Positions 1 to 8,263 of a stretch of 61,383 nt of DNA are shown in pieces. Position numbers and translations under genes: made by a program. Within the stretch, counting starts at the first letter, position 1; the number at the start of each line of letters is the position of its first letter. This DNA comes from WLNJ01 sp037131165 (GTDB taxonomy: Bacteria > Actinomycetota > Thermoleophilia > Solirubrobacterales > Solirubrobacteraceae), in the NCBI GenBank assembly GCA_037131165.1, contig JBAXRO010000004.1, positions 1 through 61,383 of the forward strand, written 5' to 3'. The notes under the pieces are model-generated. The model worked only from the letters and a program-made list of their open reading frames with translations. It searched no databases and had not been told where the DNA came from.

Positions 1-238
1 GGGCCGAATCGGGGACGCGGACTGCCCAGTGGCCGAGTTGCTCGGCTGCTGCGATGTGGACGATCAACGGGTGGTCGGCAGGGCGTCCCTTGGTGGCGAA
101 GACGCGCCCGACGGCTTCGGGGTTGGAGGCGTCACAGGCGAGGCCATAGACCGTCTCGGTAGGGATCGCCACGAGCCCCCCGGAGCGGAGCAGCCCGGCG
201 GCCTTTTCGATCGACCCTTTGCTCGGTTTGGCGATCAC
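1..238 (-). CDS. tsaC: L-threonylcarbamoyladenylate synthase (Sua5/TsaC), N-terminal part only
   Basis: Makes threonylcarbamoyl-AMP from threonine, bicarbonate and ATP, the first step of the t6A37 tRNA modification, in the cytoplasm. The reverse strand reads GGLVAIPTETVYGLACDA and then KGRPADHPLIVH, the hallmark substrate-binding motifs of the YrdC/Sua5 fold. The gene runs off the left edge, so only about 79 residues are visible. I place the start at the GTG ending at 238, about 15 residues before the first conserved strand. The frame stays open upstream, so an earlier start is possible. A second domain of the longer Sua5 form cannot be judged. Confidence 0.85.
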   Translation of the reverse strand, partial: MIAKPSKGSIEKAAGLLRSGGLVAIPTETVYGLACDASNPEAVGRVFATKGRPADHPLIVHIAAAEQLGHWAVRVPDSA

Positions 239-370
239 CGGCTCATCGTCCCACCGTTCGCCGACTCGGGCGCTCTCCTGCGGTAACCGGTGAGCGTGTG
301 GGGCGCCGAGCCCGGTCACCGAAGCCTGTTCCGGCGCGCGTCTGAATGGTTTTTCGGGTGCTAGGGATGC

Positions 371-402
371 CCAAACGAAAGAAGCCGCCCGAAGGCGGCT
401 TC
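371..402 (-). terminator. Intrinsic terminator after tRNA-Ala
   Basis: On the minus strand a perfect 9-bp stem (GAAGCCGCC/GGCGGCTTC, 381-402) is closed by a UUCG tetraloop and followed by a T-rich stretch (TTTCGTTT). It begins 3 bases after the tRNA 3' end. It would end transcription of the upstream endonuclease ORF and the tRNA before the tsaC gene. Confidence 0.85.
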
Positions 403-907
403 AAGTGGAGCTGAGGGGGCTCGAACCCCTGACCTCGTCGCTGCCAGCGACGCGCTCTCCCAGCTGAGCTACAGCCCCGAACAGGTAATCGGAAGCGTAG
501 CGCACTCCCTTGCTTTGGTTGTTGAGCGCAGGGGTCAGCCTTAGGTGGAGGTATCCCAATCCCTTGATGTCTTGGATCGGGAGCAGGTAAGCGGTGGCGA
601 GACCGTTGCACCAGACGGCTACGAGGTCGATCTCTGACGCCGAGTATCTGGTTTGGACGTAGCCGCGCTTTGGTGTGAGGCGACTTGTGGAGAGGTGAAC
701 GCCGATCACGTTGCCCTTCAGGTTTCCCCACTTGACCTGAGCGCGATGCGGGCTGCCGTCTGGATCGATCAGCACCAAATCGAATCGGGTCCCGTCGCCA
801 TGCGGCCACGTCACATGCCAGCCGCTGATGGTGGCGACTAGGGCGACGCCCATCTCTGCCACACGTCCCTTCTGGCTCGATGTCAGCGGCGCTTGGTCCA
901 TAACCAC
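401..907 (-). CDS. Group I intron-associated type PD-(D/E)XK endonuclease-like protein, ORF reads through tRNA-Ala
   Basis: A 168-aa ORF. Residues 1 to about 142 resemble the PDDEXK_5 family (homing endonuclease I-Ssp6803I relatives): LTSSQKGRVAEMGVALVA at the N-terminus, the acidic strand TRFDLVLIDPDGS, then AQVKWGNLKGN as the xxK motif, and a closing NNQSKGVRYASDY typical of the family end. No stop codon follows. The frame continues through the whole tRNA-Ala gene (AVAQLGERVAGSDEVRGSS is simply tRNA sequence) and ends inside the terminator. RNase P cleavage of a shared transcript would leave a stopless mRNA. It may be a domesticated or decaying mobile nuclease gene. Its activity is unknown. 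Confidence 0.65.
   Translation of the reverse strand: MVMDQAPLTSSQKGRVAEMGVALVATISGWHVTWPHGDGTRFDLVLIDPDGSPHRAQVKWGNLKGNVIGVHLSTSRLTPKRGYVQTRYSASEIDLVAVWCNGLATAYLLPIQDIKGLGYLHLRLTPALNNQSKGVRYASDYLFGAVAQLGERVAGSDEVRGSSPLSST
406..478 (-). tRNA. tRNA-Ala (anticodon GGC)
   Basis: The reverse strand starts GGGGCTGTAGCTCAGCTGGG, carries CTGGCAG in the anticodon loop (anticodon GGC), then GGTTCGAGCCC in the T arm and CAGCTCC plus discriminator A. The 7-bp acceptor stem pairs fully with one G-U. CCA is not encoded and must be added. The 73-nt gene sits between an endonuclease-like ORF that reads straight through it and a strong intrinsic terminator. Confidence 0.95.
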
Positions 908-990
908 AGATGGTCGTGGGCGCGTTCTTCTCGGTCAACCCCCTGCGCGAAGTTGTTGCACTTCGGGGTCGCCGGCGCCGCTCGGGGCGG

Positions 991-1956
991 TCAGCCGGCG
1001 AGCAGGAACGCGGCAGCGCGACGGTTGAACTCATCGGCCGCCTCCCACTGGAGGAAGTGGCCTGCCCCGGCGATCACCTCCGGGCCGGAGCGGTTTGGGA
1101 ATGCGAGCTCGCACATCCGTGGGAACTCGCGGGGGATCACTTGGTCTTCGGGGCCGTAAAGAACGAGGGTCGGAGTGAGGTTCGGCTCGAAGAACCGTGG
1201 CATCTCCGAGAGCGGTCGCTCGCCCAGCGCCGATTCGTAGTTGCCGAGGCTGGAGCGGAACGAGTCCGAATCGGCGAACGGAGCGGCCATGCGCTCGGCA
1301 TCGATCTCCGGCACCGCTCCCGGCGCTGCCCAGTTGCGCCCCGTGTAGAACGACTTCACGTAGGCCACCCGGTCGGCTCCCGACGCCAACTCCGCGCACA
1401 GTCCGTCGGCGTCGCGCCCTTGGCGCACGAAATAGCCGGCGTTCGCCCGCGCCTCGTCGGTCGGCTGCTTCGGCAGTCCCGCCGCCGCGTACTCGTCGGG
1501 GAGCAGTGGCAGGACAGTGTTGAACAGCACCTGCCGCTCGATCAGCCCTTCGAACCTCAGTCCCATGTCCTGAATAACGCCGCCGCCGAGGTCACCGCCG
1601 GCCGCAAAGCAGCTCGAATGGCCGAGAATCCCGCGGACGAGAGCCTCGAGGTCGCGCGAGTGGGCTGCCAGGTCCTGGAAGCCGTCGGCCGGCACCTGCG
1701 AGTCCCCGAACCCACGGAGGTCGGGCACGATCACCTCGAAGCCGGCTTCGGCCAGTGGCCTGACGTTGCGCTCCCAGATCAGCTTCGTCTCCGGCCAGCC
1801 GTGAACCAGCAACAGGGGCTTGCCGCCCGCTCCCTCGCGCCACCAGGCCAACTCGACTCCCGGTCGCACTTCGGCACAGTGGACCTCGAAAGTCGGAGCG
1901 CCGCGGCCATCAGCTGAGGGGGCCGGTTCGCCTGCATCCGCTCCGGGGCCGTTCAT
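991..1956 (-). CDS. Alpha/beta-hydrolase, epoxide hydrolase/dehalogenase-like
   Basis: A 321-aa soluble enzyme. The oxyanion-hole motif LLLVHGWPETK is near residue 50. The nucleophile elbow GGDLGGG has Asp as nucleophile, as in epoxide hydrolases and haloalkane dehalogenases rather than Ser as in esterases. The acid is probably in YGPEDQVIP and the catalytic His in GAGHFLQWE. A cap domain of about 90 residues lies between elbow and acid. The substrate is unknown. It is divergent from leuS with only 29 bases between start codons, so the promoters must overlap or the mRNAs have very short leaders. Confidence 0.8.
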   Translation of the reverse strand: MNGPGADAGEPAPSADGRGAPTFEVHCAEVRPGVELAWWREGAGGKPLLLVHGWPETKLIWERNVRPLAEAGFEVIVPDLRGFGDSQVPADGFQDLAAHSRDLEALVRGILGHSSCFAAGGDLGGGVIQDMGLRFEGLIERQVLFNTVLPLLPDEYAAAGLPKQPTDEARANAGYFVRQGRDADGLCAELASGADRVAYVKSFYTGRNWAAPGAVPEIDAERMAAPFADSDSFRSSLGNYESALGERPLSEMPRFFEPNLTPTLVLYGPEDQVIPREFPRMCELAFPNRSGPEVIAGAGHFLQWEAADEFNRRAAAFLLAG

Positions 1957-1985
1957 GGCCAGCAGTCTAGGTAGCCTCCCCGCCG

Positions 1986-4454
1986 ATGGAAGACGAACGC
2001 CGATACGACCCGCACTCGATCGAGGAGCGCTGGCAGCGCGTCTGGGAGACGGAGAAGACGTGGGAGGTGCCCAACGACGCCGACCCCTCCCGCACCACCT
2101 ACGTGCTCGAAATGCTCCCTTACCCGAGCGGCGAGCCCCACATGGGCCACCTCAAGAACTACGCGCTCGGCGATGCGGTCGCGCACTTCACCCGCCGCAC
2201 CGGCCGTGTTGTCCTCCATCCGATGGGCTACGACGCGTTCGGCCTGCCGGCCGAGAACCACGCGATCAAGACAGGCGTCCACCCTCGCGAGTCGACTGCC
2301 GCCTCGATCGCGTCGTTCCAGCGCCAGTTCCGCCGCTGGGGCATCTCGATCGACTGGTCCCGCGAGTTCGGCACTCACGAGCCGACCTACTACCGCTGGA
2401 CGCAGTGGCTCTTTCTCCAGATGTACGAGCGCGGACTCGCCTACCGGCGCGAAGCCGCTGTCAACTGGTGCCCGAACGACGCCACGGTCCTCGCCAACGA
2501 GCAGGTGACCGACGGCCGGTGCGAGCGCTGCGGTGCCGAGGTCGAGGTCCGCCAGCTCGAGCAATGGTTCCTGAGGATCACCGACTACGCCGACCGCCTG
2601 CTCGAAGACCTCGGAGAGATCGAGTGGCCCGAGCACGTCAAGACGATGCAGCGCAACTGGATCGGTCGATCCGAGGGGGCCGAGGTCGTCTTCCGATGCG
2701 AGTCGGCAGAGACCGACTACCCGGTCTTCACCACCCGGCCCGACACCCTCTTCGGGGCAACGTTCTTCGTCATGGCGCCGGAGCACCGCGACGTGCTCAA
2801 GCTCGCTGCGGGGGGAGAGCACGAGGACGAGGTCCGCGCCTACGTAAACCGCGCCATTACCGAGTCCAACGAGCTGCGGGGTTCGGCCGAGCGCCCGAAG
2901 ACAGGCGTGCCGCTCGGACGCACCGTGACCAATCCGGTCAATGGCGAACAGATCCCGATGTTCGTCGCCGACTACGTCCTGATGGAGTACGGAACCGGCG
3001 CGATCATGGCCGTCCCCGCCCATGACGAGCGGGACCACGCCTTCGCCCTCGCCCACGGCCTGCCGATCAAGCGGGTGATCGAGGGCGCTGACCCCGATGC
3101 CGGCCCCGATTCCGACGGCCTGCCGTACAGCGGCGAAGGCCCACTGACGGGCTGCGGCACCGAGTTCGACGGCACCCACAACCGCGAGGCATTCGGCCGC
3201 ATCGTCGACTGGCTCGACCGCGAGGGCAAGGGGCACTCGTCGGTCAACTATCGCCTCCGTGACTGGCTGATCTCCCGCCAGCGGTACTGGGGCTGCCCGA
3301 TCCCGATCATCCATTGCGCCGAATGCGGTCCGGTGCCCGTGCCGGAGTCGGACCTTCCGGTGATCCTGCCGGACATCGAGGGCTACGCACCGAAGGGGCG
3401 CTCCCCGCTCGCCTCGGCTGAGGACTGGGTCGCGGTTGACTGCCCGTCATGCGGTGCCGCTGCCCGCCGCGAGACGGACACGATGGACACCTTCGTCGAT
3501 TCCTCCTGGTACTACCTGCGCTACTGCGACGCTCGCAATGATGAGGCTGCCTGGTCGCGGGAAGCCGTTGACGCTTGGATGCCGGTGAGCCAGTACATCG
3601 GCGGGGTCGAGCACGCGATCCTCCACCTGCTCTACGCGCGCTTTTGGACCAAGGCGATGCACGACATGGGGTTGGTCGGGTTCGACGAGCCGTTCGCCCG
3701 GCTGTTCACCCAAGGGATGATCACCCGCGACGGCGCGAAGATGAGCAAGTCGAAGGGCAACGTGATCAGCCCGGCGTCCTACGTCGACAATTACGGGGCC
3801 GACACGGCCCGGTGCTACGTGCTCTTCATCGGCCCCCCCGATCAGGACGCCGACTGGTCCGACGAGGGGGTAGAGGGAGTCCATCGCTTCCTGTCGCGGC
3901 TCTGGCGCCTGTCCAATGGCCTCGAGTCGTCAGGGTCGGGGATCGTCCAGCCCGAGTCACCCGATGGGGCCGGGCTCGAGCTGGTGCGCAAGGCCAATTG
4001 GGCGATCGACAAGGTCACGAAGGACATGGGCTCCCGGTTCGCCTTCAACACCGCGATCAGCGCTGTGATGGAGCTGGTCAACGACTGCTACCGGCTGATC
4101 GACCGGACCGACGAAGAGTCGCTTCGCTTCGCGGTCGCAACCGCGGGCTCGCTCGTCTTCCCGTTCGCTCCGCACCTTGGGACCGAGGTCGTCGACAGGG
4201 TGGCAGGCCGCCGTGCCTGGGAGGAGCCATGGCCGGCAGTCGATCCGACAATGCTCGAGAGCGACACCTTCGAGCTCGTCTGTCAGGTGAACGGCAAGGT
4301 CCGCGACAGGGTCGAGGCCCCGAGCGGGGCCGACCAAGCGGCACTGATCGAGCTGGCGCGCTCCGCGCCGAACATGGTTGCTCACCTTGAGGGGAAGCAG
4401 ACGGTCAAGGAGGTTGTCGTACCCGGCCGGCTCGTCAACATCGTCGTGCGCTGA
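1986..4454 (+). CDS. leuS: Leucyl-tRNA synthetase
   Basis: Charges tRNA-Leu with leucine in the cytoplasm. The class I HIGH motif appears as PHMGH (residues 51-55, after MLPYPSG) and KMSKS at about 585-589 (KMSKSKGN). A zinc-type CPNDATVLANEQV...CERCGAEV segment, the CP1 editing domain (TTRPDTLFGATFF, YGTGAIMAVPAHDERD) and the anticodon-binding C-terminus are all present. At 822 aa it is normal length for bacterial LeuRS. The start follows the divergent hydrolase by only 29 bases, leaving no room for a T-box leader. Confidence 0.97.
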   Translation: MEDERRYDPHSIEERWQRVWETEKTWEVPNDADPSRTTYVLEMLPYPSGEPHMGHLKNYALGDAVAHFTRRTGRVVLHPMGYDAFGLPAENHAIKTGVHPRESTAASIASFQRQFRRWGISIDWSREFGTHEPTYYRWTQWLFLQMYERGLAYRREAAVNWCPNDATVLANEQVTDGRCERCGAEVEVRQLEQWFLRITDYADRLLEDLGEIEWPEHVKTMQRNWIGRSEGAEVVFRCESAETDYPVFTTRPDTLFGATFFVMAPEHRDVLKLAAGGEHEDEVRAYVNRAITESNELRGSAERPKTGVPLGRTVTNPVNGEQIPMFVADYVLMEYGTGAIMAVPAHDERDHAFALAHGLPIKRVIEGADPDAGPDSDGLPYSGEGPLTGCGTEFDGTHNREAFGRIVDWLDREGKGHSSVNYRLRDWLISRQRYWGCPIPIIHCAECGPVPVPESDLPVILPDIEGYAPKGRSPLASAEDWVAVDCPSCGAAARRETDTMDTFVDSSWYYLRYCDARNDEAAWSREAVDAWMPVSQYIGGVEHAILHLLYARFWTKAMHDMGLVGFDEPFARLFTQGMITRDGAKMSKSKGNVISPASYVDNYGADTARCYVLFIGPPDQDADWSDEGVEGVHRFLSRLWRLSNGLESSGSGIVQPESPDGAGLELVRKANWAIDKVTKDMGSRFAFNTAISAVMELVNDCYRLIDRTDEESLRFAVATAGSLVFPFAPHLGTEVVDRVAGRRAWEEPWPAVDPTMLESDTFELVCQVNGKVRDRVEAPSGADQAALIELARSAPNMVAHLEGKQTVKEVVVPGRLVNIVVR

Positions 4455-4666
4455 TCCTGCCACTCGGGAAATCGGTAGGCCCTCTTCGGGAAAACCGCAG
4501 CCAACACCTGAAATACCGCAGTCCGTTTCAGCGAATCGCCGCCGAGTGAAGCGCACCGAATGGGTATCTTCTTTGGCGTGGGGGTAAATGCACACAGTTC
4601 TGACCCCGCTACACCGGATCGTGAGCGCAGGCGGTCCGGGGTTCGAATTGGTGAAGGTTCGGTGTC

Positions 4667-5341
4667 GTGTTGAGCGAGGTCGGCAACGGTGCGAGCCCCC
4701 CCGGCGGGTCGGTTCGGGTGATGATCGTCGACGATCGGTTGCTTTTCACCGACGCGTTGAAGCTTCTGCTCGAGAGCGCCGAAGGCTACGAGGTCGTTGC
4801 CGTCGCCCATTCGAGCGAGGAGGCCGTCCGCTACGCCAAGGGCCACCATCCCGACCTCGCGGTGATTGGGCCGTTCATGGTCGATCCGGCGGCTTGGCAG
4901 GAGTACGCCGAGTTGATCGGGTCGGTCCGTGAAGCGTCGCCGGAGACCAGGGTGCTCGTCCTCACTGAGACGCGTGACTCACGCCTCCTGACCGCTGCCC
5001 TTGACGCTGGAGCACTCGGAATCCTCGAGATGTCGGCTCCCTCCGAGGAGTTCCTCAAGGCGGCACGGCGCCTGATGAAGGGCGAGGCGCACTTGCCCCC
5101 CGGTGTTGCACTCGAGCTCGTCCTCCGCGGTCGAGGGGCCCACAGCGGAGGCCTGAGCGAGCGCGACGAGGACCTGGTCTCCGAGATCGCCATGGGCTTC
5201 ACCAACGCGGAGATCGCCGACCACATGCATCTGTCGGTCCGGACGATCGAGTCCCACAGGGCCAGGGTCTCCAACAAGATCGGTGCCACCAACAGGGCGG
5301 CGCTGGTCAGGTACGCACTCGATCACGGCCTGCTCCACTGA
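4667..5341 (+). CDS. LuxR/NarL-type regulator with degenerate receiver domain (copy 1)
   Basis: A 224-aa cytoplasmic transcription regulator. Residues 16-130 form a CheY-like receiver (VRVMIVDDRLLFTDALKLLLES), but the phosphoacceptor position in HPDLAVIGPF is Gly68 instead of Asp, and the conserved Lys region reads GILEMSA without Lys. Residues 160-220 are a LuxR helix-turn-helix (IAMGFTNAEIADHMHLSVRTIESH). It therefore probably works without phosphorylation. No histidine kinase is adjacent. It is followed 134 bases later by a close paralogue and then comEA, so a link to competence control is possible but unproven. GTG start; the next ATG is at 4721. Confidence 0.9.
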   Translation: MLSEVGNGASPPGGSVRVMIVDDRLLFTDALKLLLESAEGYEVVAVAHSSEEAVRYAKGHHPDLAVIGPFMVDPAAWQEYAELIGSVREASPETRVLVLTETRDSRLLTAALDAGALGILEMSAPSEEFLKAARRLMKGEAHLPPGVALELVLRGRGAHSGGLSERDEDLVSEIAMGFTNAEIADHMHLSVRTIESHRARVSNKIGATNRAALVRYALDHGLLH

Positions 5342-5475
5342 CCGTAAACGATTTTCCCCACAAGCCTTCAGTGGTGATTACAGTGACTTCTGTCGGTTGA
5401 TCCGAAACCCGGGGCCGGTTTTCGCGCTGGATCGCGAAGTGACTGCAAAGCGAAGAGCGACAGGAGGCATCACGG

Positions 5476-6144
5476 ATGTTGATGGAAACGGGAGAAGCAA
5501 CCCAGGACGTCGGAGGCTCAACGGTGATGATCGTTGACGCGAGGCGGCTGTTTCGCGACGCTGTCAGCCTGATCCTCAGGGAGGATGCGCGGTTCGAGGT
5601 AATCGCCGAGGCAGCGACGGGCGAGGACGCCGAGCGCTACGCCCGCGGACACAAGCCCGATCTCGCAATCGTCGGCCCGTTCATCGCCGAGCAGGTGGCC
5701 GGTGCCGACTACTCGTCGATCGTCTCGGCGATCCGCTCCGGCTCACCCGAGACCCGAGTGCTGCTGATGACCTCGGGTGAAGACTCAAGGCGCCTGGCTG
5801 AAGGACTCGATGCCGGAGCGACCGGCGTCGTCGACATGGACTCGTCGGCGAGTGAGTTGCGCGAGGCTGCCGGGCGGCTGGCCGCGGGCGGCGTCCACGT
5901 ACCTTCGTCGATCGCGATGGCGATGCTCCGAAGCACGCGTGACGACGAGGCAGGGCTCTCCGATCGCGAGGAGCGGTTGCTCGGGGAGATCGCCCTCGGC
6001 TTCACCAACGCGGAGATCGCCGAGCACATGCACCTCTCGGTCAGGACGGTCGAGTCCCATCGCTCGAGGGTTCAGCAGAAGCTCGGTGCATCGAGCAGGG
6101 CGGAGCTCGTCCGCGAGGCGCTCGACCGCCAGCTCGTTCACTGA
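5476..6144 (+). CDS. LuxR/NarL-type regulator with degenerate receiver domain (copy 2)
   Basis: A 222-aa paralogue of the preceding gene, clearly a tandem duplication: ARGHKPDLAIVGPFI versus AKGHHPDLAVIGPFM, and GFTNAEIAEHMHLSVRT in the C-terminal LuxR helix-turn-helix. Gly67 replaces the phosphoacceptor Asp, and the acidic pair at the N-terminus is reduced to one Asp (IVDARRLF). The ATG start has a strong AGGAGG ribosome site 8 bases upstream. It ends 54 bases before comEA. Retention of the same receiver defect in both copies suggests a shared phosphorylation-independent mode. Confidence 0.9.
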   Translation: MLMETGEATQDVGGSTVMIVDARRLFRDAVSLILREDARFEVIAEAATGEDAERYARGHKPDLAIVGPFIAEQVAGADYSSIVSAIRSGSPETRVLLMTSGEDSRRLAEGLDAGATGVVDMDSSASELREAAGRLAAGGVHVPSSIAMAMLRSTRDDEAGLSDREERLLGEIALGFTNAEIAEHMHLSVRTVESHRSRVQQKLGASSRAELVREALDRQLVH

Positions 6145-6198
6145 CGCTCATCGTCATCCGTTCCTGCTGAGTTCCCGTTCCGCCCTGCGTAAAGCAGG

Positions 6199-6867
6199 GT
6201 GTCGGGTGGGCGTAGCTTCGCAAGGGTGGAGAGGACCGCCCGGACCCCAAAGCTCCTGATCGCTGCTGTGGCGATTGGGCTCGCTGCGCTCGGGTTGAAG
6301 TGGTTCGCCGGCGCCAACACCGGAGCCGGCGGGCAACCGGATCGACGGTCAGGCTCGTTCACCTCAGCCCGCGGCCCGTCATCGGCAGGGCAGAAGCCCG
6401 GCAGCCGGGGAGCTCAGCGCGGGGGACCGCTGATCGTTCAGGTTGCCGGGCTGGTGCGGCGGCCCGGTGTCTACCGGCTGCCTGTCGGTGCGAGGACCTT
6501 CCAGGCGATCGAAGCCGCCGGAGGATCGCTCGGTCGGGGCGACCCCGGCTCACTCCAGCTCGCCGCCCGACTCGCAGACGGGGCAAGGGTCGAGGTCCCC
6601 GCCAAGGCGAGGGCCGCGGTTGCCTCCGCGCCCGGCGGGGCGGCGGCCGCTGCCGGTCCGGGAGCCGGCCCGGCCGGGCCTGTGAGCCTCAGCTCGGCAA
6701 CGGTTGAGCAGCTCGACTCGCTCGACGGGATAGGGCCGGCTCTGGCGAAGCGAATCATCGAGTGGCGTCAGGCTCATGGCGGCTTCAGTTCGATCTCTGA
6801 GCTCGACAGGGTCCCGGGGATTGGACCGGCGAAGTACGAAGCGATCAAGGACTCGGTCGTCCCCTGA
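6199..6867 (+). CDS. comEA: ComEA-type competence DNA-binding protein
   Basis: A membrane-anchored double-stranded DNA receptor for transformation. One N-terminal membrane segment (LLIAAVAIGLAALGLKWFAG) precedes a disordered linker. Then comes an SLBB domain (LIVQVAGLVRRPGVYRLPVG...GGSLG) and a C-terminal helix-hairpin-helix pair (ATVEQLDSLDGIGPALAKRI and LDRVPGIGPAKYEAIKDSVV). The 222-aa length fits the family. The start may be GTG 6199 or GTG 6226. It lies 9 bases upstream of comEC, the usual comEA-comEC-holA order. Confidence 0.92.
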   Translation: MSGGRSFARVERTARTPKLLIAAVAIGLAALGLKWFAGANTGAGGQPDRRSGSFTSARGPSSAGQKPGSRGAQRGGPLIVQVAGLVRRPGVYRLPVGARTFQAIEAAGGSLGRGDPGSLQLAARLADGARVEVPAKARAAVASAPGGAAAAAGPGAGPAGPVSLSSATVEQLDSLDGIGPALAKRIIEWRQAHGGFSSISELDRVPGIGPAKYEAIKDSVVP

Positions 6868-6876
6868 CCGCAGCAA

Positions 6877-7376
6877 TTGCCCCTCCGGATTGCCGATCGG
6901 ATCGTCGGACGGCCGCGAACGAGCCTGCTGGGTCTGTTCACGGCGGGCTTGCTGTTGGCCTCCGCCACCGCCTTGCAGGTCGGACTTACGGCCCTCTTGG
7001 CATCGATGGCGGCCGCAGCGGCCCGGATGTTGGGAGGTGGTCCCGGAGCCGCCGTCGCCGGGGCCCGGTCGAGCGCTTTTCTCTGGGCCGCCATCGCGGG
7101 CGTGGCAGTCATCTTTGGGTCCTGCGTCGGCGAGATCAGGGGGAGCGAACTTCACTCTTCGCCATTGCGAACCCACTCCGCCGGCATGGCGGGGAGCGCT
7201 CACCCGGAAGCCAACGGGGTCCTCGACCGGATCAGGGGAAGGGCTCGCACGGCTCTGGACCCCGGACTCCCCTCGAGCGTGTCGGCCCTGCTGGTCGGGA
7301 TGGCTCTCGGCGATGACTCCGGCCTTCCGGCCTCGGTTCGCGAGGACTTCCGCAGAGCCTCGCTGACTCATGTAAC
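6877..7376 (+). pseudogene. comEC: comEC 5' part, interrupted by the prophage
   Basis: Encodes the first 166 residues of the ComEC DNA-uptake channel from a TTG start: N-terminal membrane segments, the soluble OB-like region, and the start of the competence domain (SALLVGMALGDD...EDFRRASLTHV). At the core ATGTAAC (7370-7376) it switches to phage DNA and the frame stops at 7432-7434 after about 19 foreign codons. The missing 3' part is at 39559-41201, in the same frame. In the lysogen no functional channel can be made from this fragment. It is a reversible disruption rather than decay, since both halves look intact. Confidence 0.93.
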
Positions 7377-7400
7377 TACATGCGCCCTAACGGCCATAAC
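7346..7400. other. attL, left prophage/host junction
   Basis: Host comEC sequence ends and phage sequence begins at the core ATGTAAC (7370-7376), which recurs at 39559-39565. The phage side supplies TACAT, making ATGTA-AC-TACAT, a dyad around the dinucleotide AC. AC is the likely crossover dinucleotide of the serine integrase. Joining 7376 to 39566 restores an uninterrupted comEC frame. Confidence 0.85.
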
Positions 7401-7811
7401 GCCATCGCAGTCGCGATCCTCGCACTTGCACTGACCGCCGCTCCCGCCTCGGCATCGACGTACCAAGACCGAGTCAGGACCGCCCCCGTCACCTGGCAGT
7501 ACTCAAGCGCACTCAGCGCCTACACGGGCAGCTCCTACGGCATCGCGACAGTTAACCAGCTCTGGCCGCGCTTCCCCCGCCAGCAGCGCACGCAACGCCA
7601 AACGATGCTCAACGCAGCCATGCGCTACCACGTGCCCCTCAGGCTCCTCATGGGCGTCTACGGCATGGAGTCCAGCTTCGGACGGTTCCGCTGCTACTTC
7701 GGACTGACCGGATACTTCCCTCGCACCGGCACATCCGGCTCATTCCAACGCGACGCCTACCTCAGCGCTGGCATTTTCCGCCGGCTCCTCGGACGGGACA
7801 TGATCCGATGA
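7380..7811 (+). CDS. Exported lytic-transglycosylase-like phage protein
   Basis: A 143-aa protein with an N-terminal signal peptide (AIAVAILALALTAAPASAS). Its core VPLRLLMGVYGMESSFGRF resembles the catalytic-Glu region of SLT/lysozyme-fold transglycosylases, which cleave peptidoglycan; it is short for that family. Its ATG lies 4 bases inside the phage from the core. In the lysogen the upstream sequence is comEC and has no Shine-Dalgarno. In the circular phage the right arm would place GAAAGGA 9 bases upstream. Its stop overlaps the next start (ATGA). Confidence 0.6.
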   Translation: MRPNGHNAIAVAILALALTAAPASASTYQDRVRTAPVTWQYSSALSAYTGSSYGIATVNQLWPRFPRQQRTQRQTMLNAAMRYHVPLRLLMGVYGMESSFGRFRCYFGLTGYFPRTGTSGSFQRDAYLSAGIFRRLLGRDMIR

Positions 7812-8263
7812 ACCTCGACGGCTACTTGGAAGCAGCCAGGGCACTTGAGTCACGCCGCGACCTCGACGCTGAGATCCGCCAGGTCTGGGCACGGATCTCG
7901 ATCGTTGCCGGCAACGTGAGTGGCAAGGGCTTCGAGTCAACCAGCGCAAGCGCCGACAAGCGCCTGCCAGTCAGCGACACGGGAAAGGCCCAAGGCGACC
8001 TTGAGCCATTCGAGCTCCGCGAGCGCATGCGCCGCGCAAAGACTGACCGCCAGAAGCAACGTCTCCTTGACGACATGGTCGACTACTACCGCGAAGTCAC
8101 GGAATCCAAGGGAGTTGGCCGCCTCGACTTCGGTTCAGCAGAGGGCCGCTACCGAGCAGGCGAAGAAGCACACGAAACGAGCGTCGCCCGAGTCGCCCGC
8201 AAGTACGACAAACCACAGAGCACCGTCCGACGCTGGCGCGGCGAGTACCTCAAGGCCAAGTGA
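7808..8263 (+). CDS. Phage protein with C-terminal helix-turn-helix
   Basis: 151 aa, function not recognised. The last 30 residues (TSVARVARKYDKPQSTVRRW) look like a helix-turn-helix of the transposase/terminase-small-subunit kind. The middle is charged and helical. It overlaps the preceding gene by 4 bases (ATGA), so it is translated with it. Possible roles are a regulator or DNA-packaging accessory; neither is shown. Confidence 0.6.
   Translation: MNLDGYLEAARALESRRDLDAEIRQVWARISIVAGNVSGKGFESTSASADKRLPVSDTGKAQGDLEPFELRERMRRAKTDRQKQRLLDDMVDYYREVTESKGVGRLDFGSAEGRYRAGEEAHETSVARVARKYDKPQSTVRRWRGEYLKAK

Noticed and set aside
243..1034. Long leftward open frame across tRNA-Ala and the endonuclease gene
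   Set aside because: Low-complexity Arg-rich translation in the wrong frame of a recognisable endonuclease and of a tRNA; no domain.
1957..1985. T-box leader for leuS
   Set aside because: Only 29 bases separate leuS from the divergent hydrolase, far too short.
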